The notes: generated by a model from the sequence alone, not told the origin. Positions 39,073 through 48,657 are shown, counted from the first letter of the stretch. The stretch is DNA of 64,000 bases from Astrobacterium formosum (GCA_030848545.1 JAVDCA010000018.1:1-64000); one strand, 5' to 3'. Numbers and translations are program-made.

Positions 39073-40174
39073 GTGTGCTCGACCCGTTGAAGACGTACTC
39101 GCGGTGGAGCGGCAAGCCATCGCCGGACCGTTCCTCCGTCGTACGCTTCGACCTTTCGAGCCGGGCACGGTAGAGCGAAACGTAGTCTTTCGCCATGCGG
39201 GCAGCGGTAAACCGCTCCTCGAAGCGGCGACGCACGCCGCGGCGGTCGAGGGCGATGACGCGCGGCAGTGCGGCGATGGCCTGGTCCAGGGTCTCGACGA
39301 TGAAACCCGTGACACCGTGGTCGAGGACCTCGGGAACGGCGCCGTGACGGAAGGCGAGCACCGGCGTCCCGCAGGCCATCGCTTCGATCATCACGAGGCC
39401 GAAAGGCTCCGGCCAATCGATCGGAAACAGGAGCGCCCGCGCCTCGCCCAGGAAGTCGCTCTTCTGGCGGTCATTGATCTCGCCGATGAATTCCACATCC
39501 GTCCCGAGGAGCGGCGTGACGCGGTCGTGGAAATAGGTTTCGTCGGCGCGGTCCACCTTGGCGGCGATCTTGAGTGGAATGCCGACCGCGCGGGCGATCG
39601 CGACGGCGTGCTCGGGCCCTTTTTCCGGCGATATCCGGCCGATGAAGGCGAGATAGCCGCCGCGCGGATCATAAGTGGGTCGCAAGAGGTCGGCCGGAAT
39701 CCCGTGATGGACGGTGGCGGCGAAATTGGCAGTCGTGATCGGCTTGCGCTGGGCGTCCGAGACCGACACCAGCGGCATGTCGGAAAAGCCGAGATACAGC
39801 GGCTTGCAACCGGGCAGATCCTGGCGCCCGTGCAGGGTCGTCAGCGTACGGCCGGCCAGCGGCCGGAAGAGAGGGAAATGGAGCGCGTCGATGTGGAAAT
39901 GGAGGATGTCGAACTCGTCGGCCGATCGGCGCACGCGATCGAGCATAAGCATGAGATAGGGGATCGGATCGCGCACGGTTGCCCCGAGACGCAGTGCCGT
40001 GGGGGCACAGCTGACGAGTTCCGCGCCGGTAATGGAGTCGGCGCTGGCGAACAGCGTCACGTCATGACCGGCGCGGACGAGTTCCTCGGTCAAAAAGCTG
40101 ACGATGCGCTCAGTGCCACCGTAGAGCCGCGGCGGGACGCTTTCCGCCAGAGGTGCGATCTGTGCGATTTTCAT
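39062..40174 (-). CDS. GT4-family glycosyltransferase
   Basis: A cytoplasmic GT-B glycosyltransferase of 370 residues. The N-terminal Rossmann half starts MKIAQIAPLAESVPPRLYGGTERIV, and the C-terminal half has YLAFIGRISPEKGPEHAV and the E-x7-E nucleotide-sugar motif EPFGLVMIEAMACGTPVLAF. Paired with the debranching enzyme downstream, it recalls operons that make or remodel glucosyl compounds under stress. The acceptor is unknown. Confidence 0.9.
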   Translation of the reverse strand: MKIAQIAPLAESVPPRLYGGTERIVSFLTEELVRAGHDVTLFASADSITGAELVSCAPTALRLGATVRDPIPYLMLMLDRVRRSADEFDILHFHIDALHFPLFRPLAGRTLTTLHGRQDLPGCKPLYLGFSDMPLVSVSDAQRKPITTANFAATVHHGIPADLLRPTYDPRGGYLAFIGRISPEKGPEHAVAIARAVGIPLKIAAKVDRADETYFHDRVTPLLGTDVEFIGEINDRQKSDFLGEARALLFPIDWPEPFGLVMIEAMACGTPVLAFRHGAVPEVLDHGVTGFIVETLDQAIAALPRVIALDRRGVRRRFEERFTAARMAKDYVSLYRARLERSKRTTEERSGDGLPLHREYVFNGSSTHAA

Positions 40175-40430
40175 GAGGGATTCCCGTCGTTTGGCTCTTA
40201 GCTAAGAACCCCGGCGGGGCGGCTCTGTTCCTGTGCTTGCGAGAAAGTTATGTCGGCTGGCCAAATTGACTGCAGAAGCGGCACCGGGGAGAAACCCAAA
40301 AATCAGGACTGATCACAGATTGCCGATTAATTAAATCTTTCTCGCTATACGTGTCTGCTGAACGCAGGCGCCTCCTTTCGCGACGAAAGTGCAGCCTGCA
40401 TGAAACGGCGCAAAGTCGCCGGAGCGCGTC
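40175..40430. other. AT-rich upstream region without a gene
   Basis: Gene-free sequence upstream of the GT4 gene, with an AT-rich island (GATTAATTAAATCTTTC near 40325-40341) unusual for this GC-rich region. It probably holds the promoter of the GT4/debranching unit and perhaps of the small gene at 40431. No palindrome worth naming. Confidence 0.4.
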
Positions 40431-40643
40431 ATGACCACGAGCGAGAAGCCCACGCAGTCTCTCCATCGCATGTTCGCCGAGACTTGGCGGACGCTGCGTT
40501 GCGACGTCTTCTCCTCCTATCGCCCCGAACTGCATTACATGCGTGGTCCCGGCCCCAAGTGGCGGGAAAAACACGCCCCCGCAAAGGCCGATCGCGCTGC
40601 GCCCGAGACCTCGCTTGCGAACGGCCTGTACGCCGGCTCCTGA
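40431..40643 (+). CDS. Possible small protein
   Basis: 70 residues, MTTSEKPTQSLHRMFAETWRTLRCDVFSSYRPELHYMRGPG onward, with CCGGAG about 8 nt before the ATG and an AT-rich region further upstream. Its composition (Trp, Tyr, Phe, balanced charges) is protein-like, but no family is recognised and it could be chance. Confidence 0.4.
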   Translation: MTTSEKPTQSLHRMFAETWRTLRCDVFSSYRPELHYMRGPGPKWREKHAPAKADRAAPETSLANGLYAGS

Positions 40644-40747
40644 TCGCCTTTCCTCTGTCGTCTTCCCTCTGTCGTCTTGCCGTCGCGACTGCCGAACCGC
40701 TATAGCGAGCCGGCACGGCGCCATGCGCCGGGACGGGGGAGGATGAC

Positions 40748-41710
40748 GTGCGATATCGCTGCGCAGTGCTCGACGACTATCAGGACATCGCCCTTTCGAG
40801 TGCGGACTGGTCCAGCGTCACCGGCGAGATCGACGTGCGGGTGTTCAACGAGCCGTTCGCCACTCCCGAGGAAGCCAAAAGGGCGCTGGCCGGCTTCCAC
40901 ATCATCTGCGCCATGCGCGAACGCACCCCGTTCCCGCGCGACCTCATCGGGGCCTTGCCGGACCTGAAGCTCCTCATCACCACCGGGGCGAAAAACAATT
41001 CCTTCGACCTCGCGGCTGCGGCGGAGCGCGGCGTTGTCGTCTGCTCGACCGGCGGCCATGGCAACCCGACCATCGGCATCGTGTTCGGGCTGATGCTCGA
41101 ACTGACCCGGCGGATCGGCTTCGAGAATGCCCGCATGAAGGCGGGGGCCCGCTGGCAGGTGACCCTGGGGACCGACCTCGAAGGCCTCACCCTCGGCATC
41201 GTCGGCCTCGGCAAGCTCGGGCGCCGTGTCGCCACGGTGGCGCAGGCATTCGGCATGAAGGTGATCGCCTGGAGCCAGAACCTCACCACCGAGGCCTGTC
41301 GGGCCGCCGGGGTCGAACATGTCGCCAAGGAGGAACTGTTCGCCACGGCCGACATCGTCAGCGTGCATCTCGTCCTGTCGCCGCGCTCGCGCGGGCTGAT
41401 CGGCGCTGCCGAACTCGCCCTGATGAAGCCGACCGCCTATCTGATCAACACGGCGCGCGGTCCGATCGTCGACGAGAGTGCGCTCATTGCCGCCCTGTCG
41501 GAACGCCGCATCGGCGGCGCCGGGCTCGACGTGTTCGCCACCGAACCGCTGCCCGTGGACCATCCTTTCCGCAAGCTCGACAACGTCGTGCTGACGCCGC
41601 ATCTCGGCTATGTGAGCCGGCAGAACTATGCCCGCTATTTCGCCGATACGGTCGAGGACATCCGCGCCTTCCTGGACGGCAAGCCGGTCCGGGTGATCTC
41701 GGCGGCCTGA
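40748..41710 (+). CDS. D-2-hydroxyacid dehydrogenase family protein
   Basis: An NAD(P)-dependent oxidoreductase of the D-isomer-specific 2-hydroxyacid dehydrogenase (phosphoglycerate dehydrogenase-like) family, 320 residues. The nucleotide-binding motif is GIVGLGKLGRRVATVAQAFG (about 149-168). Catalytic arginine lies in NTARGPIVDE, glutamate in DVFATEPLP, and histidine in LTPHLGYVS. The GTG start at 40748 has GGAGG upstream. It stands alone before the liv operon, and the substrate is not deducible. Confidence 0.9.
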   Translation: MRYRCAVLDDYQDIALSSADWSSVTGEIDVRVFNEPFATPEEAKRALAGFHIICAMRERTPFPRDLIGALPDLKLLITTGAKNNSFDLAAAAERGVVVCSTGGHGNPTIGIVFGLMLELTRRIGFENARMKAGARWQVTLGTDLEGLTLGIVGLGKLGRRVATVAQAFGMKVIAWSQNLTTEACRAAGVEHVAKEELFATADIVSVHLVLSPRSRGLIGAAELALMKPTAYLINTARGPIVDESALIAALSERRIGGAGLDVFATEPLPVDHPFRKLDNVVLTPHLGYVSRQNYARYFADTVEDIRAFLDGKPVRVISAA

Positions 41711-41868
41711 AGGCGGGAACGGGCTCCCGGCTCCCCCCGAAAGTTCGCGTCTGCGTGCCCGGAAGGGCTTCACAAGAGCCCGGTTCAACATAAAATCGGC
41801 AACTTCGACGTGCCGGCCGCCCGCGTGCGGCCGGCGGACGTCCCACGAGAACCCTGGGGGGAGTGAGC

Positions 41869-43038
41869 ATGAAACGACTTTCCACGCTGCTGGCGGTTGC
41901 GGCCGTCACCCTGTCGGCGTCCGCGGCAGCTGCCCAGGAAAGGCTCAAGATCGGCTTGATCACCACCCTGTCGGGCCCGCCGGCGGCGCTCGGCCAGCAG
42001 CAGCGCAACGGTCTCCAGCTCGCCATCAAGAGCCTCGGCGGCAAGCTCGGCGGCCGCGAGGTGGATCTGATCGTGCAGGACGACGAGCTCAAGCCCGACG
42101 TGGCGGTCTCCAAGGTCAAGGCTTTCGTGGAGCGCGACAAGGTCGACTTCGTGGTCGGGCCGGTGTTTTCCAATATCCTGGTCGCCATCATGAAGCCGGC
42201 GACCGACGGCGGTGCATTCCTGGTGTCGCCCAATGCCGGCACCTCCAATTTCGCCGGCAAGGACTGCAACGCCAACTTCTTCGTCACCTCCTACCAGAAC
42301 GACCAGAACCACGAGGTGCTGGGCAAATACGCCCAGGACAAGGGCATGAAGAAGGTCTTCATCATGGCCCCCAACTACCAGGCCGGCAAAGACTCCCTGT
42401 CCGGCTTCAAGCGCTATTTCAAGGGCGAGGTGGTCGACGAAGTCTACGTGCCGCTCAACCAGCTCGACTATTCGGCCGAGCTCGCCAGGATCGCGGCGGC
42501 GCAGCCGGAGGCGGTCTTCGTCTTTCTTCCGGGCGGCATGGGGGTCAATTTCGTCAAGCAGTTCCGCCAGGCGGGGCTTGCCGACAAGGTGACGTTCCTG
42601 TCGGCCTTCACGGTGGATGAATCGACCCTGCCGGCCCAGCAGGATGCCGCACTCGGCTTCTTCGGCGGCGCCAACTGGGCGCCCAATCTCGACAATCCGC
42701 AGAACAAAGCCTTCGTCGCGGCTTATGAGAAGGAATACGGCCATGTGCCCGGCAGCTACGCCTTCCAGGCCTACGACGCCGGCCAGTTGATCGACGCGGC
42801 CCTCAAGGCGACCGGCGGCAAGACCGACGACAAGAATGCGCTGCGCGCCGCCCTGATGAAGGCCGACTTCAAGTCCCTGCGCGGCGCCTTCAGGTTCAAC
42901 ACCAACCACTACCCGATCCAGGATTTCTACCTGGTCAAGGTCGCCAAGCGCCCCGACGGCAAGTACCAGACCGAGATCGCTCAAAAAGTGTTCGAGAACT
43001 ATTCCGACCCGCACGTGAAGGACTGCAAGATGAAGTGA
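41869..43038 (+). CDS. Branched-chain amino acid-type ABC binding protein
   Basis: A periplasmic type I binding protein of 389 residues (LivJ/LivK-like, Peripla_BP_6), with a signal peptide cut near AAAQ (20-23), then LKIGLITTLSGPPAALGQQQRNG, VDFVVGPVFSNI and FFGGANWAPNLDNPQN. It could equally bind an aromatic or other acid, as such proteins often do in Bradyrhizobium relatives. The ATG at 41869 (GGGGGGAG upstream) is preferred to the GTG two codons earlier. It is the first gene of a complete five-gene importer, with a repeat after it. Confidence 0.92.
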   Translation: MKRLSTLLAVAAVTLSASAAAAQERLKIGLITTLSGPPAALGQQQRNGLQLAIKSLGGKLGGREVDLIVQDDELKPDVAVSKVKAFVERDKVDFVVGPVFSNILVAIMKPATDGGAFLVSPNAGTSNFAGKDCNANFFVTSYQNDQNHEVLGKYAQDKGMKKVFIMAPNYQAGKDSLSGFKRYFKGEVVDEVYVPLNQLDYSAELARIAAAQPEAVFVFLPGGMGVNFVKQFRQAGLADKVTFLSAFTVDESTLPAQQDAALGFFGGANWAPNLDNPQNKAFVAAYEKEYGHVPGSYAFQAYDAGQLIDAALKATGGKTDDKNALRAALMKADFKSLRGAFRFNTNHYPIQDFYLVKVAKRPDGKYQTEIAQKVFENYSDPHVKDCKMK

Positions 43039-43055
43039 GGGGCGGCCTCTCTTCT

Positions 43056-43211
43056 CCCTCTCCCCATTTGGGGAGAGGGTCGGGGTGAGGGGGGAGCGAA
43101 CCCAGTTGGGTGAGCGGCGATTGCGCCGGATGGGGAAGCGAGGGGCGACATCGTGCGGGCTCGCCGCGCCGGAGCCCCCTCATCCCATCCCTCTCCCCTC
43201 CGGGGAGAGGG
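43056..43211. repeat. Paired REP-like palindromes inside the liv-type operon
   Basis: CCCTCTCCCC-ATTT-GGGGAGAGGG (43056-43079) and CCCTCTCCCC-TC-CGGGGAGAGGG (43189-43211) lie between the binding-protein gene and the first permease gene, with GGGGTGAGGGGG and CCCCTCATCCC between them. Confidence 0.9.
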
Positions 43212-43282
43212 AGCCGACTGCGGCGACGTATGAGAGCGATGACCGCACCTGTCGGGAATGCGCGAGCCAGTAAGTAGGCCTG

Positions 43283-44206
43283 ATGTCCACCACCCTCCTG
43301 ATCGTGCAAATCCTCAATGGGCTGCAGCTCGGCGTGCTGTTGTTTCTCATCGCCGCCGGTCTGACGCTGGTGTTCGGGGTGATGGATTTCATCAACCTCG
43401 CCCACGGCGTCCAGTACATGCTCGGCGCCTATCTGGCGGTGATGTTCTACGGTCTCACGGGCAGCTTTGTCGCCGCCCTGGTGCTGGCGCTCCTCGCCTC
43501 GCTCGGTTGCGGCCTGCTCCTCGAATTCGTCGTCTTCCGCCATCTCTACGATCGCGACCACCTCGACCAGGTGATCGCCACCTTCGGCATCATCCTGTTC
43601 CTGAACCAGGGCGTGAAACTCGTCTGGGGGGCGGCGCCGCTGTCGCTGCCGATCCCGGAAGCGCTGTCGGGATCGGTCGTGCTGATGCCCGGCCTTCTCT
43701 ATCCGGTGTGGCGGATCGTCATCATCGCGTCGGGCCTCGCCGCCGGCCTCGTGCTCTATGGCCTCGTCGCCCATACCCGCATCGGCATGCTGGTACGCGC
43801 CGGCGCCACCAACGCCACCATGGTCTCGGCCCTCGGCGTCGACATCCGCCGGCTGTTCATGATCGTGTTCGGCTTCGGCACCATGCTGGCCGGTTTCGCC
43901 GGCATCATGATCGCTCCCATCCTGTCGGTCGAACCCGGCATGGGCGATACCATCCTGATCCTCGCCTTCGTGGTCATCGTCATCGGCGGCATCGGCTCGA
44001 TCCGCGGCGCCTTCATCGCCGCCCTCCTGATCGGCCTTGTCGATACGCTCGGCCGCTCCTTCGCGGTCGACATCCTGCGCCTCTTCCTGGCGCCGTCGCC
44101 CGCCCGCACGGTCGCGCCCGCGCTCGCCTCCATGCTGATCTATCTCCTGATGGCGGTCGTGCTGTTCCTGCGGCCTTCGGGCCTGTTTCCGGCACGGGGG
44201 CGTTGA
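43283..44206 (+). CDS. livH: Branched-chain amino acid-type permease LivH
   Basis: An inner-membrane permease of 307 residues with about eight membrane segments and the LivH motifs LNGLQLGVLLFLIAAGLTLVFGVMDFINLAHG near the N terminus and RAGATNATMVSALGVDIRRLF in the cytoplasmic coupling loop. It forms the channel with LivM, whose gene begins 2 bp after this stop. Confidence 0.94.
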   Translation: MSTTLLIVQILNGLQLGVLLFLIAAGLTLVFGVMDFINLAHGVQYMLGAYLAVMFYGLTGSFVAALVLALLASLGCGLLLEFVVFRHLYDRDHLDQVIATFGIILFLNQGVKLVWGAAPLSLPIPEALSGSVVLMPGLLYPVWRIVIIASGLAAGLVLYGLVAHTRIGMLVRAGATNATMVSALGVDIRRLFMIVFGFGTMLAGFAGIMIAPILSVEPGMGDTILILAFVVIVIGGIGSIRGAFIAALLIGLVDTLGRSFAVDILRLFLAPSPARTVAPALASMLIYLLMAVVLFLRPSGLFPARGR

Positions 44207-44208
44207 AG

Positions 44209-45195
44209 ATGCCGCCGCGAGGTCTTCCGGCGACCGGTTTTGACTTGGAGCGTGCCCGGAAATCCGTGCCTCTGCTCCTGTTCATTGCACTCGCGGTGGT
44301 GCCGCCCCTCGCCTCCATGGCCGGGCAGGCGCATGTGACCGGCCTGTTCGCGCGCGGGATGATCTTCGCGCTCGCCGCCCTCGGCCTCGATCTCCTGGTC
44401 GGCTATGGCGCGCTGGTGTCGTTCGGCCACGCCGCCTTTGTGGGGCTGGGCGCCTACACGGTCGCGATCCTGGGCGCCCACGGCATTCACGACGCCGCCG
44501 TCGTCGTGCCGGTCGCGGTTGTGGCGGCGGCGGCGTTCGCGGCCGCAACCGGCGCCATCTCGCTGCGCACCCGCGGCGTCTATTTCATCATGATCACGCT
44601 CGCCTTCGGCCAGATGGCGTTCTTCACGGCGAGTTCGCTCGCTCCCTATGGGGGCGACGACGGCCTGACGGTTTCGACCCGCACCACGCTGTTCGGATAC
44701 GCGCCGCTCGGACGCGACGTCGCGCTCTATTACGTGATCTTCGCCGTCCTGGCCTGCGCCTATGGGCTCATGCGCTTCCTGGTGGCGTCGCGCTTCGGCC
44801 GCGTCTTTCGTGCCGCCAAGGAGAATCCGGTGCGTGTCGCGGCGCTCGGCTTCGACGTCTATCGCTTCCAGCTCGCCGCCTACATGGTGTCCGGCGTCGT
44901 CGGCGCGCTCGCCGGCGTCCTGCTCGCCAACGCCACCGAATTCGTCAGCCCGGCCTACATGTCGTGGCGGCGCTCGGGCGAACTGATCATCATGGTTCTT
45001 CTCGGCGGCATGGGCAGCCTGCACGGGGCGATCATCGGCGCGCTGGCATTCCTGCTCCTGGAGGAGTGGCTGGCGGGCGTGACCGAGCACTGGAAGATCA
45101 TCTTCGGCCCGCTCCTGGTCGTGGTGGTCCTGTTCGCGCGCGGCGGGCTGGTCGGCATCGGCGCCGCGCTGGCGCGGAGGTGGTGGCGTGGCTGA
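44209..45195 (+). CDS. livM: Branched-chain amino acid-type permease LivM
   Basis: The second permease, 328 residues, with eight or nine membrane segments, the LDLLVGYGALVSFGHAAFVGLGAYTV segment (about 60-85) and the loop FRAAKENPVRVAALGFDVYRFQ. The start at 44209 immediately follows the livH stop. The frame is open far upstream, but that part is livH in another frame. It overlaps the livG start by 8 nt. Confidence 0.93.
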   Translation: MPPRGLPATGFDLERARKSVPLLLFIALAVVPPLASMAGQAHVTGLFARGMIFALAALGLDLLVGYGALVSFGHAAFVGLGAYTVAILGAHGIHDAAVVVPVAVVAAAAFAAATGAISLRTRGVYFIMITLAFGQMAFFTASSLAPYGGDDGLTVSTRTTLFGYAPLGRDVALYYVIFAVLACAYGLMRFLVASRFGRVFRAAKENPVRVAALGFDVYRFQLAAYMVSGVVGALAGVLLANATEFVSPAYMSWRRSGELIIMVLLGGMGSLHGAIIGALAFLLLEEWLAGVTEHWKIIFGPLLVVVVLFARGGLVGIGAALARRWWRG

Positions 45196-45937
45196 ACCGA
45201 TCCTGCGCCTGGAGGGCTTGTGCAAGAGCTATGGCGGCCTCGACGTCACCGACCATGTGGACCTCGAGGTGGCGCCGAGCGGCGTGCACGCGGTGATCGG
45301 GCCGAACGGCGCCGGCAAGACGACGCTGATCAACCAGATCTGCGGCCTCGTTGCGCCGGATGCGGGCCGCATCGTCTTCGCCGGACATGACGTCACCCAT
45401 CGACCGGTGCACGCGCGGGCGCGCCTGGGACTAGCCCGCTCGTTCCAGATCACCTCGATCCTGCCCGCCTTCTCGACCCTGGAGAACGTCGCGCTCGCCG
45501 TGCAGGCGCACGCCGGATCGAGCTTTCGCCTGTTCGGCCGCGCCGACCGCGAGGAGGTACTCAACGGGCCCGCCTACGCCGCCCTCGTCGAAGTCGGCCT
45601 CGGCGAACGGGCGCACGTGCCGGCCGGAAGCCTCTCGCACGGAGAGAAGCGCGCGCTTGAGATCGCGATCGCGCTCGCCATGGATCCCAAGCTCCTCCTG
45701 CTCGACGAGCCCATGGCCGGCACCGGCCGCGAGGAGACAGAGCGGTTGGTGCATCTGCTGCAGGGTTTGAAAACGCGCCTCCCCATGGTGCTGGTGGAGC
45801 ACGACATGACGGCGGTGTTCGAGCTCGCCGACCACGTTTCGGTGTTGATCTACGGCCGCATCCTGGCGAGCGGTCCGCCCGAAGCCATCCGCGCCGACCG
45901 GCAAGTCATCGCCGCCTATCTGGGCGAGGGGGAGTGA
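45188..45937 (+). CDS. livG: Branched-chain amino acid-type ATPase LivG
   Basis: An ABC ATPase of 249 residues: Walker A GPNGAGKTT (about 38-46), Walker B LLLLDEPMAG, H-loop VLVEHDM, and the characteristic LivG C terminus (ASGPPEAIRADRQVIAAYLGEGE). The signature reads LSHGEKRALEIAIAL, with H in place of the first G, a variant known in LivG proteins. GTG start, coupled to livM. Confidence 0.93.
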   Translation: MAEPILRLEGLCKSYGGLDVTDHVDLEVAPSGVHAVIGPNGAGKTTLINQICGLVAPDAGRIVFAGHDVTHRPVHARARLGLARSFQITSILPAFSTLENVALAVQAHAGSSFRLFGRADREEVLNGPAYAALVEVGLGERAHVPAGSLSHGEKRALEIAIALAMDPKLLLLDEPMAGTGREETERLVHLLQGLKTRLPMVLVEHDMTAVFELADHVSVLIYGRILASGPPEAIRADRQVIAAYLGEGE

Positions 45938-45942
45938 CGCCG

Positions 45943-46641
45943 ATGCTCTCGGTGTACAGCCTCGCGAGCGGTTACGGTCCGGCGAAGGTACTGTTCGACG
46001 TCTCGTTCACGGTCAAGGCCGGCGAGGTCGTCACGCTCATCGGCCGCAACGGCATGGGAAAGACGACCACGATCCGCACCATCATGGGACTGTTGAGCCC
46101 ATCGAGCGGACGGATGGTGTTCGAAGGCGAACGGCTTAACGGCCTGCCGCCCTATCGCATCGCCCAGGCCGGCATCGGCCTCGTTCCCGAGGGCCGGCAG
46201 GTCTTCCCGACCCTGACCGTGGAGGAAAACCTCGTCGCCACGGCGGCCGCGCGTTTCGGGCCGCCCCGGTGGACACTGGCGGGCGTCTACGAGCTCTTTC
46301 CCGTGCTGTCCGAGCGCCGTCGCAACCAGGGCAACGAGCTCTCCGGCGGAGAACAGCAGATGCTCGCCATCGGCCGGGCGCTGATGACCAATCCCAAGCT
46401 CCTCATTCTCGATGAAGCCACGGAGGGCCTGGCGCCGCTCATCCGTGCCGAAATCTGGGCCTGCCTGGCGCGCCTGAAGGCCGAGGGGCAGGCGATCCTC
46501 CTGGTCGATAAGCATATCGACCCGCTCTTGCGCCTCGCCGATCACCACGTGGTAATCGAGAAGGGCTCCGTGGTCTGGACCGGGGATTCCAACGATCTTA
46601 CCTCCGACCCCTATGTCCGCCGGCGGTATTTGCAGATTTGA
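45943..46641 (+). CDS. livF: Branched-chain amino acid-type ATPase LivF
   Basis: The second ATPase, 232 residues: Walker A GRNGMGKTT, signature LSGGEQQMLAIGRAL, Walker B LLILDEATEGLAP. The ATG at 45943 lies 8 nt after GGGGGAG and is preferred to a GTG at 45934 that would overlap the ribosome site. It ends the operon. An 8-bp hairpin (AGCGCAGC/GCTGCGCT, 46665-46691) without a T-run follows. Confidence 0.93.
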   Translation: MLSVYSLASGYGPAKVLFDVSFTVKAGEVVTLIGRNGMGKTTTIRTIMGLLSPSSGRMVFEGERLNGLPPYRIAQAGIGLVPEGRQVFPTLTVEENLVATAAARFGPPRWTLAGVYELFPVLSERRRNQGNELSGGEQQMLAIGRALMTNPKLLILDEATEGLAPLIRAEIWACLARLKAEGQAILLVDKHIDPLLRLADHHVVIEKGSVVWTGDSNDLTSDPYVRRRYLQI

Positions 46642-46921
46642 AGTTTTCCGAAGGTGTCTCCGTAAGCGCAGCGCTCCGCTTTTGCTGCGCTGTGCATTTG
46701 ACGTGATATAAAAAAGCGTTCGGCGGATCGGGCGCATATCCCGTGCGTCGGACAATCGGCAGCTCGTCGCAATACTGGAAGCGACCAGCGGGTTGCCGAG
46801 TCCAGTCAGAAAGTGCGGAGGGCGCCCTGCCGCTTTTCCCTGTCATTCTTCAGGGTGCGTTTGATCGAGCCGTCGGCGCAATGAACCCGGCCCGGCGTGC
46901 GAACAGTTGGAGAGAGCAACG

Positions 46922-47146
46922 ATGCAAATGTCTTCGCGGACGTTGATTTCCATTATTTCGGCGGCCGCCGGCGCGGCGGCCATCGTCATCATCGCCGGGC
47001 TGGCGACCACGATGAGCACGCGCGAAGCGGCGGCCAGCATGAAGTACACGCAATCGACCGGAAAGCCGTGCACCTTCTGCCACACCACCCCGCCGGCCCT
47101 TACCGACCAGGGCAAGAAGTTCCAGTCCAACGGCCACAAGCTGTGA
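46922..47146 (+). CDS. Small monoheme c-type cytochrome-like protein
   Basis: 74 residues: a membrane anchor or signal segment (about 5-32), then one heme-attachment motif CTFCH near residue 50 in SMKYTQSTGKPCTFCHTTPPALTDQGKKF. It is far shorter than ordinary class I cytochromes c (80-120 residues in the mature part) and lacks an obvious distal methionine, so it may be a heme shuttle or a remnant. GGAGAGAGC precedes the ATG. The 280 bp upstream hold no gene. The F0 ATP synthase operon converges on it. Confidence 0.7.
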   Translation: MQMSSRTLISIISAAAGAAAIVIIAGLATTMSTREAAASMKYTQSTGKPCTFCHTTPPALTDQGKKFQSNGHKL

Positions 47147-47305
47147 TCTGAGTTCGTCATTGCGAGGAGCCGAAGGCGACGAAGCGATCCGGCAGTCCCG
47201 AAGCAAGGACTGGATTGTTTCGCGGAGCCTGTCATCGGGCCGCGCTTCGCGCGGACCCGGTGGCTCCCGATGACGGCGGACGTTTTTCCGATCCGGCCCG
47301 AGCCG

Positions 47306-47791
47306 TTATTTCAGCTTCGCGGCGAGCTCCTTGATCCCGGAGTCGAGAAGGTCGTCGGCAACCTTGCCCTTGACGGTCTCGGTGAGGATCTTGGCGGCGG
47401 CGGCGACTGCGGCTTCGGCGGCGGCGGCACGCACGTCGGCGACCGCCTGGGCCTCGGCCTGGCCGATCTTGGTCTCGGCCATCTTGGTGCGGCGGGCAAC
47501 GAACTCCTCGGCCTTGGCGGCGGCGTCGGCGGCCATGCGCTCGGCCTCGGTCTTGGCGTTGTCGATGATGGCCTGAGCCTCGCGTTCGGCATCCTGCCGG
47601 CGCTTCTGGTATTCCGCCAGAACGGACTGGGCCTCCTCGCGCAGGCGGCGCGCTTCGTCGAGCTCGGTCTTGATGCGCGCCCCGCGATCGTCGAGCGTGC
47701 GATTGAGCAGCGCCGGTACGCCCGCATAGACGAGAATGCCGACGAAGATCACGAAGGCGACGGCGACCCAGAATTCCGCTTCGAACAACAT
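47306..47791 (-). CDS. atpF: ATP synthase F0 subunit b
   Basis: The stator stalk subunit, 161 residues: one N-terminal membrane segment (about 5-25, [17 protein letters not shown]) followed by a long charged coiled coil ([24 protein letters not shown]...). It follows the b' gene after 9 bp and closes the atpI-B-E-b'-b operon, the arrangement of alphaproteobacteria, in which the F1 genes lie elsewhere. Confidence 0.95.
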   Translation of the reverse strand: MLFEAEFWVAVAFVIFVGILVYAGVPALLNRTLDDRGARIKTELDEARRLREEAQSVLAEYQKRRQDAEREAQAIIDNAKTEAERMAADAAAKAEEFVARRTKMAETKIGQAEAQAVADVRAAAAEAAVAAAAKILTETVKGKVADDLLDSGIKELAAKLK

Positions 47792-47800
47792 GATGATTTC

Positions 47801-48352
47801 TCAGCGCCGGAGCACGTCGTCGACCGCCTTGGCGACCGCCGGTTCGGGCGCCGAGATGCCGGTCAGCCGGCGAACGATGATCGCGGCGGTGTCGACCGCG
47901 ATGCCGCGCACTTGTCCCATGGCGGCAGTCCTGGTGGCGGCGATCGCCTTGTCGGCCTCCGCGAGACGTGCGGTGAGGCGTTCTTCCAGGGCATGCCGGC
48001 TTTTCTCGGTTTCGCCGAACAGCCGGTCGCGCGCTTCGCCCGCCATCGCCTGGGCGCGGGCGCGGGCGTCGGCGAGAGCCTTTTCGTAGGCAGCACCGGC
48101 GGTGTCGGCCTCGGCCTTGAGTCGCGACGCCTCGGCGAGATCGGCGGCGATCCTGTCCCGCCGGGCCTCGAAGATGGCGGCGATGCGGGGCAAAGCGAGC
48201 CTCGACATCAGCCAGTAGAGCAGGACGAACGCCAAAGCGAGCCAAAGGAGCTGCGAAGCGAAGGTGGCCGAATCGAACGGCGGGAAACTGCCGTGGCCAC
48301 CCTCGGCCCCGGTATGCGCGACGCTCGTATGTGCCGTCGTGTTGTCGGCCAT
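47801..48352 (-). CDS. ATP synthase F0 subunit b'
   Basis: The second, non-identical stator subunit, 183 residues: a His/Gly-rich N terminus, one membrane segment (FASQLLWLALAFVLLYWLMS, about 31-50) and a coiled coil. b/b' heterodimers occur in phototrophs and many alphaproteobacteria. The ATG at 48352 follows GGAG and is preferred to a TTG four codons earlier. Confidence 0.95.
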   Translation of the reverse strand: MADNTTAHTSVAHTGAEGGHGSFPPFDSATFASQLLWLALAFVLLYWLMSRLALPRIAAIFEARRDRIAADLAEASRLKAEADTAGAAYEKALADARARAQAMAGEARDRLFGETEKSRHALEERLTARLAEADKAIAATRTAAMGQVRGIAVDTAAIIVRRLTGISAPEPAVAKAVDDVLRR

Positions 48353-48429
48353 GCTCTTCTCCAACGGGTAGCCGGACGAACGCTGGACGCCGCGACACGC
48401 GCGGCGCTTCGTTCACGCCAGGCGAAACG

Positions 48430-48657
48430 TCAGACGGCGAACAGCAGCAGAAGCGCGACCAGCAGCGAGAAGATGCCGAGAGCTTCCGTCACCGCGAAGC
48501 CGAAGATCAGGCGGGCGAACTGGCCGTCGGCAGCGGACGGGTTGCGCAGCGCGCCGGCGAGATAGTGGGCGAAGATGGTGCCGACGCCGATGCCCGCGCC
48601 GCCCATGCCCAGACAGGCGAGGCCCGCACCGATGTACTTCGCTGCAACCGGATCCAT
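48430..48657 (-). CDS. atpE: ATP synthase F0 subunit c
   Basis: The rotor-ring proteolipid, 75 residues with two membrane helices. The glycine-rich helix 1 ([18 protein letters not shown]), the polar loop RNPSA, and the proton-carrying glutamate E58 in AVTEALGIF of helix 2 are all present. The lack of extra ion-binding residues suggests proton coupling. Confidence 0.97.
   Translation of the reverse strand: MDPVAAKYIGAGLACLGMGGAGIGVGTIFAHYLAGALRNPSAADGQFARLIFGFAVTEALGIFSLLVALLLLFAV

Noticed and set aside
36859-39090. A 743-codon plus-strand frame opposite the debranching enzyme gene.
   Set aside because: Same reasoning: antisense shadow, no motif, no ribosome site.
43258-44208. The long upstream extension of livM.
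   Set aside because: It is livH read in another frame. The livM start at 44209 directly after the livH stop is far better.
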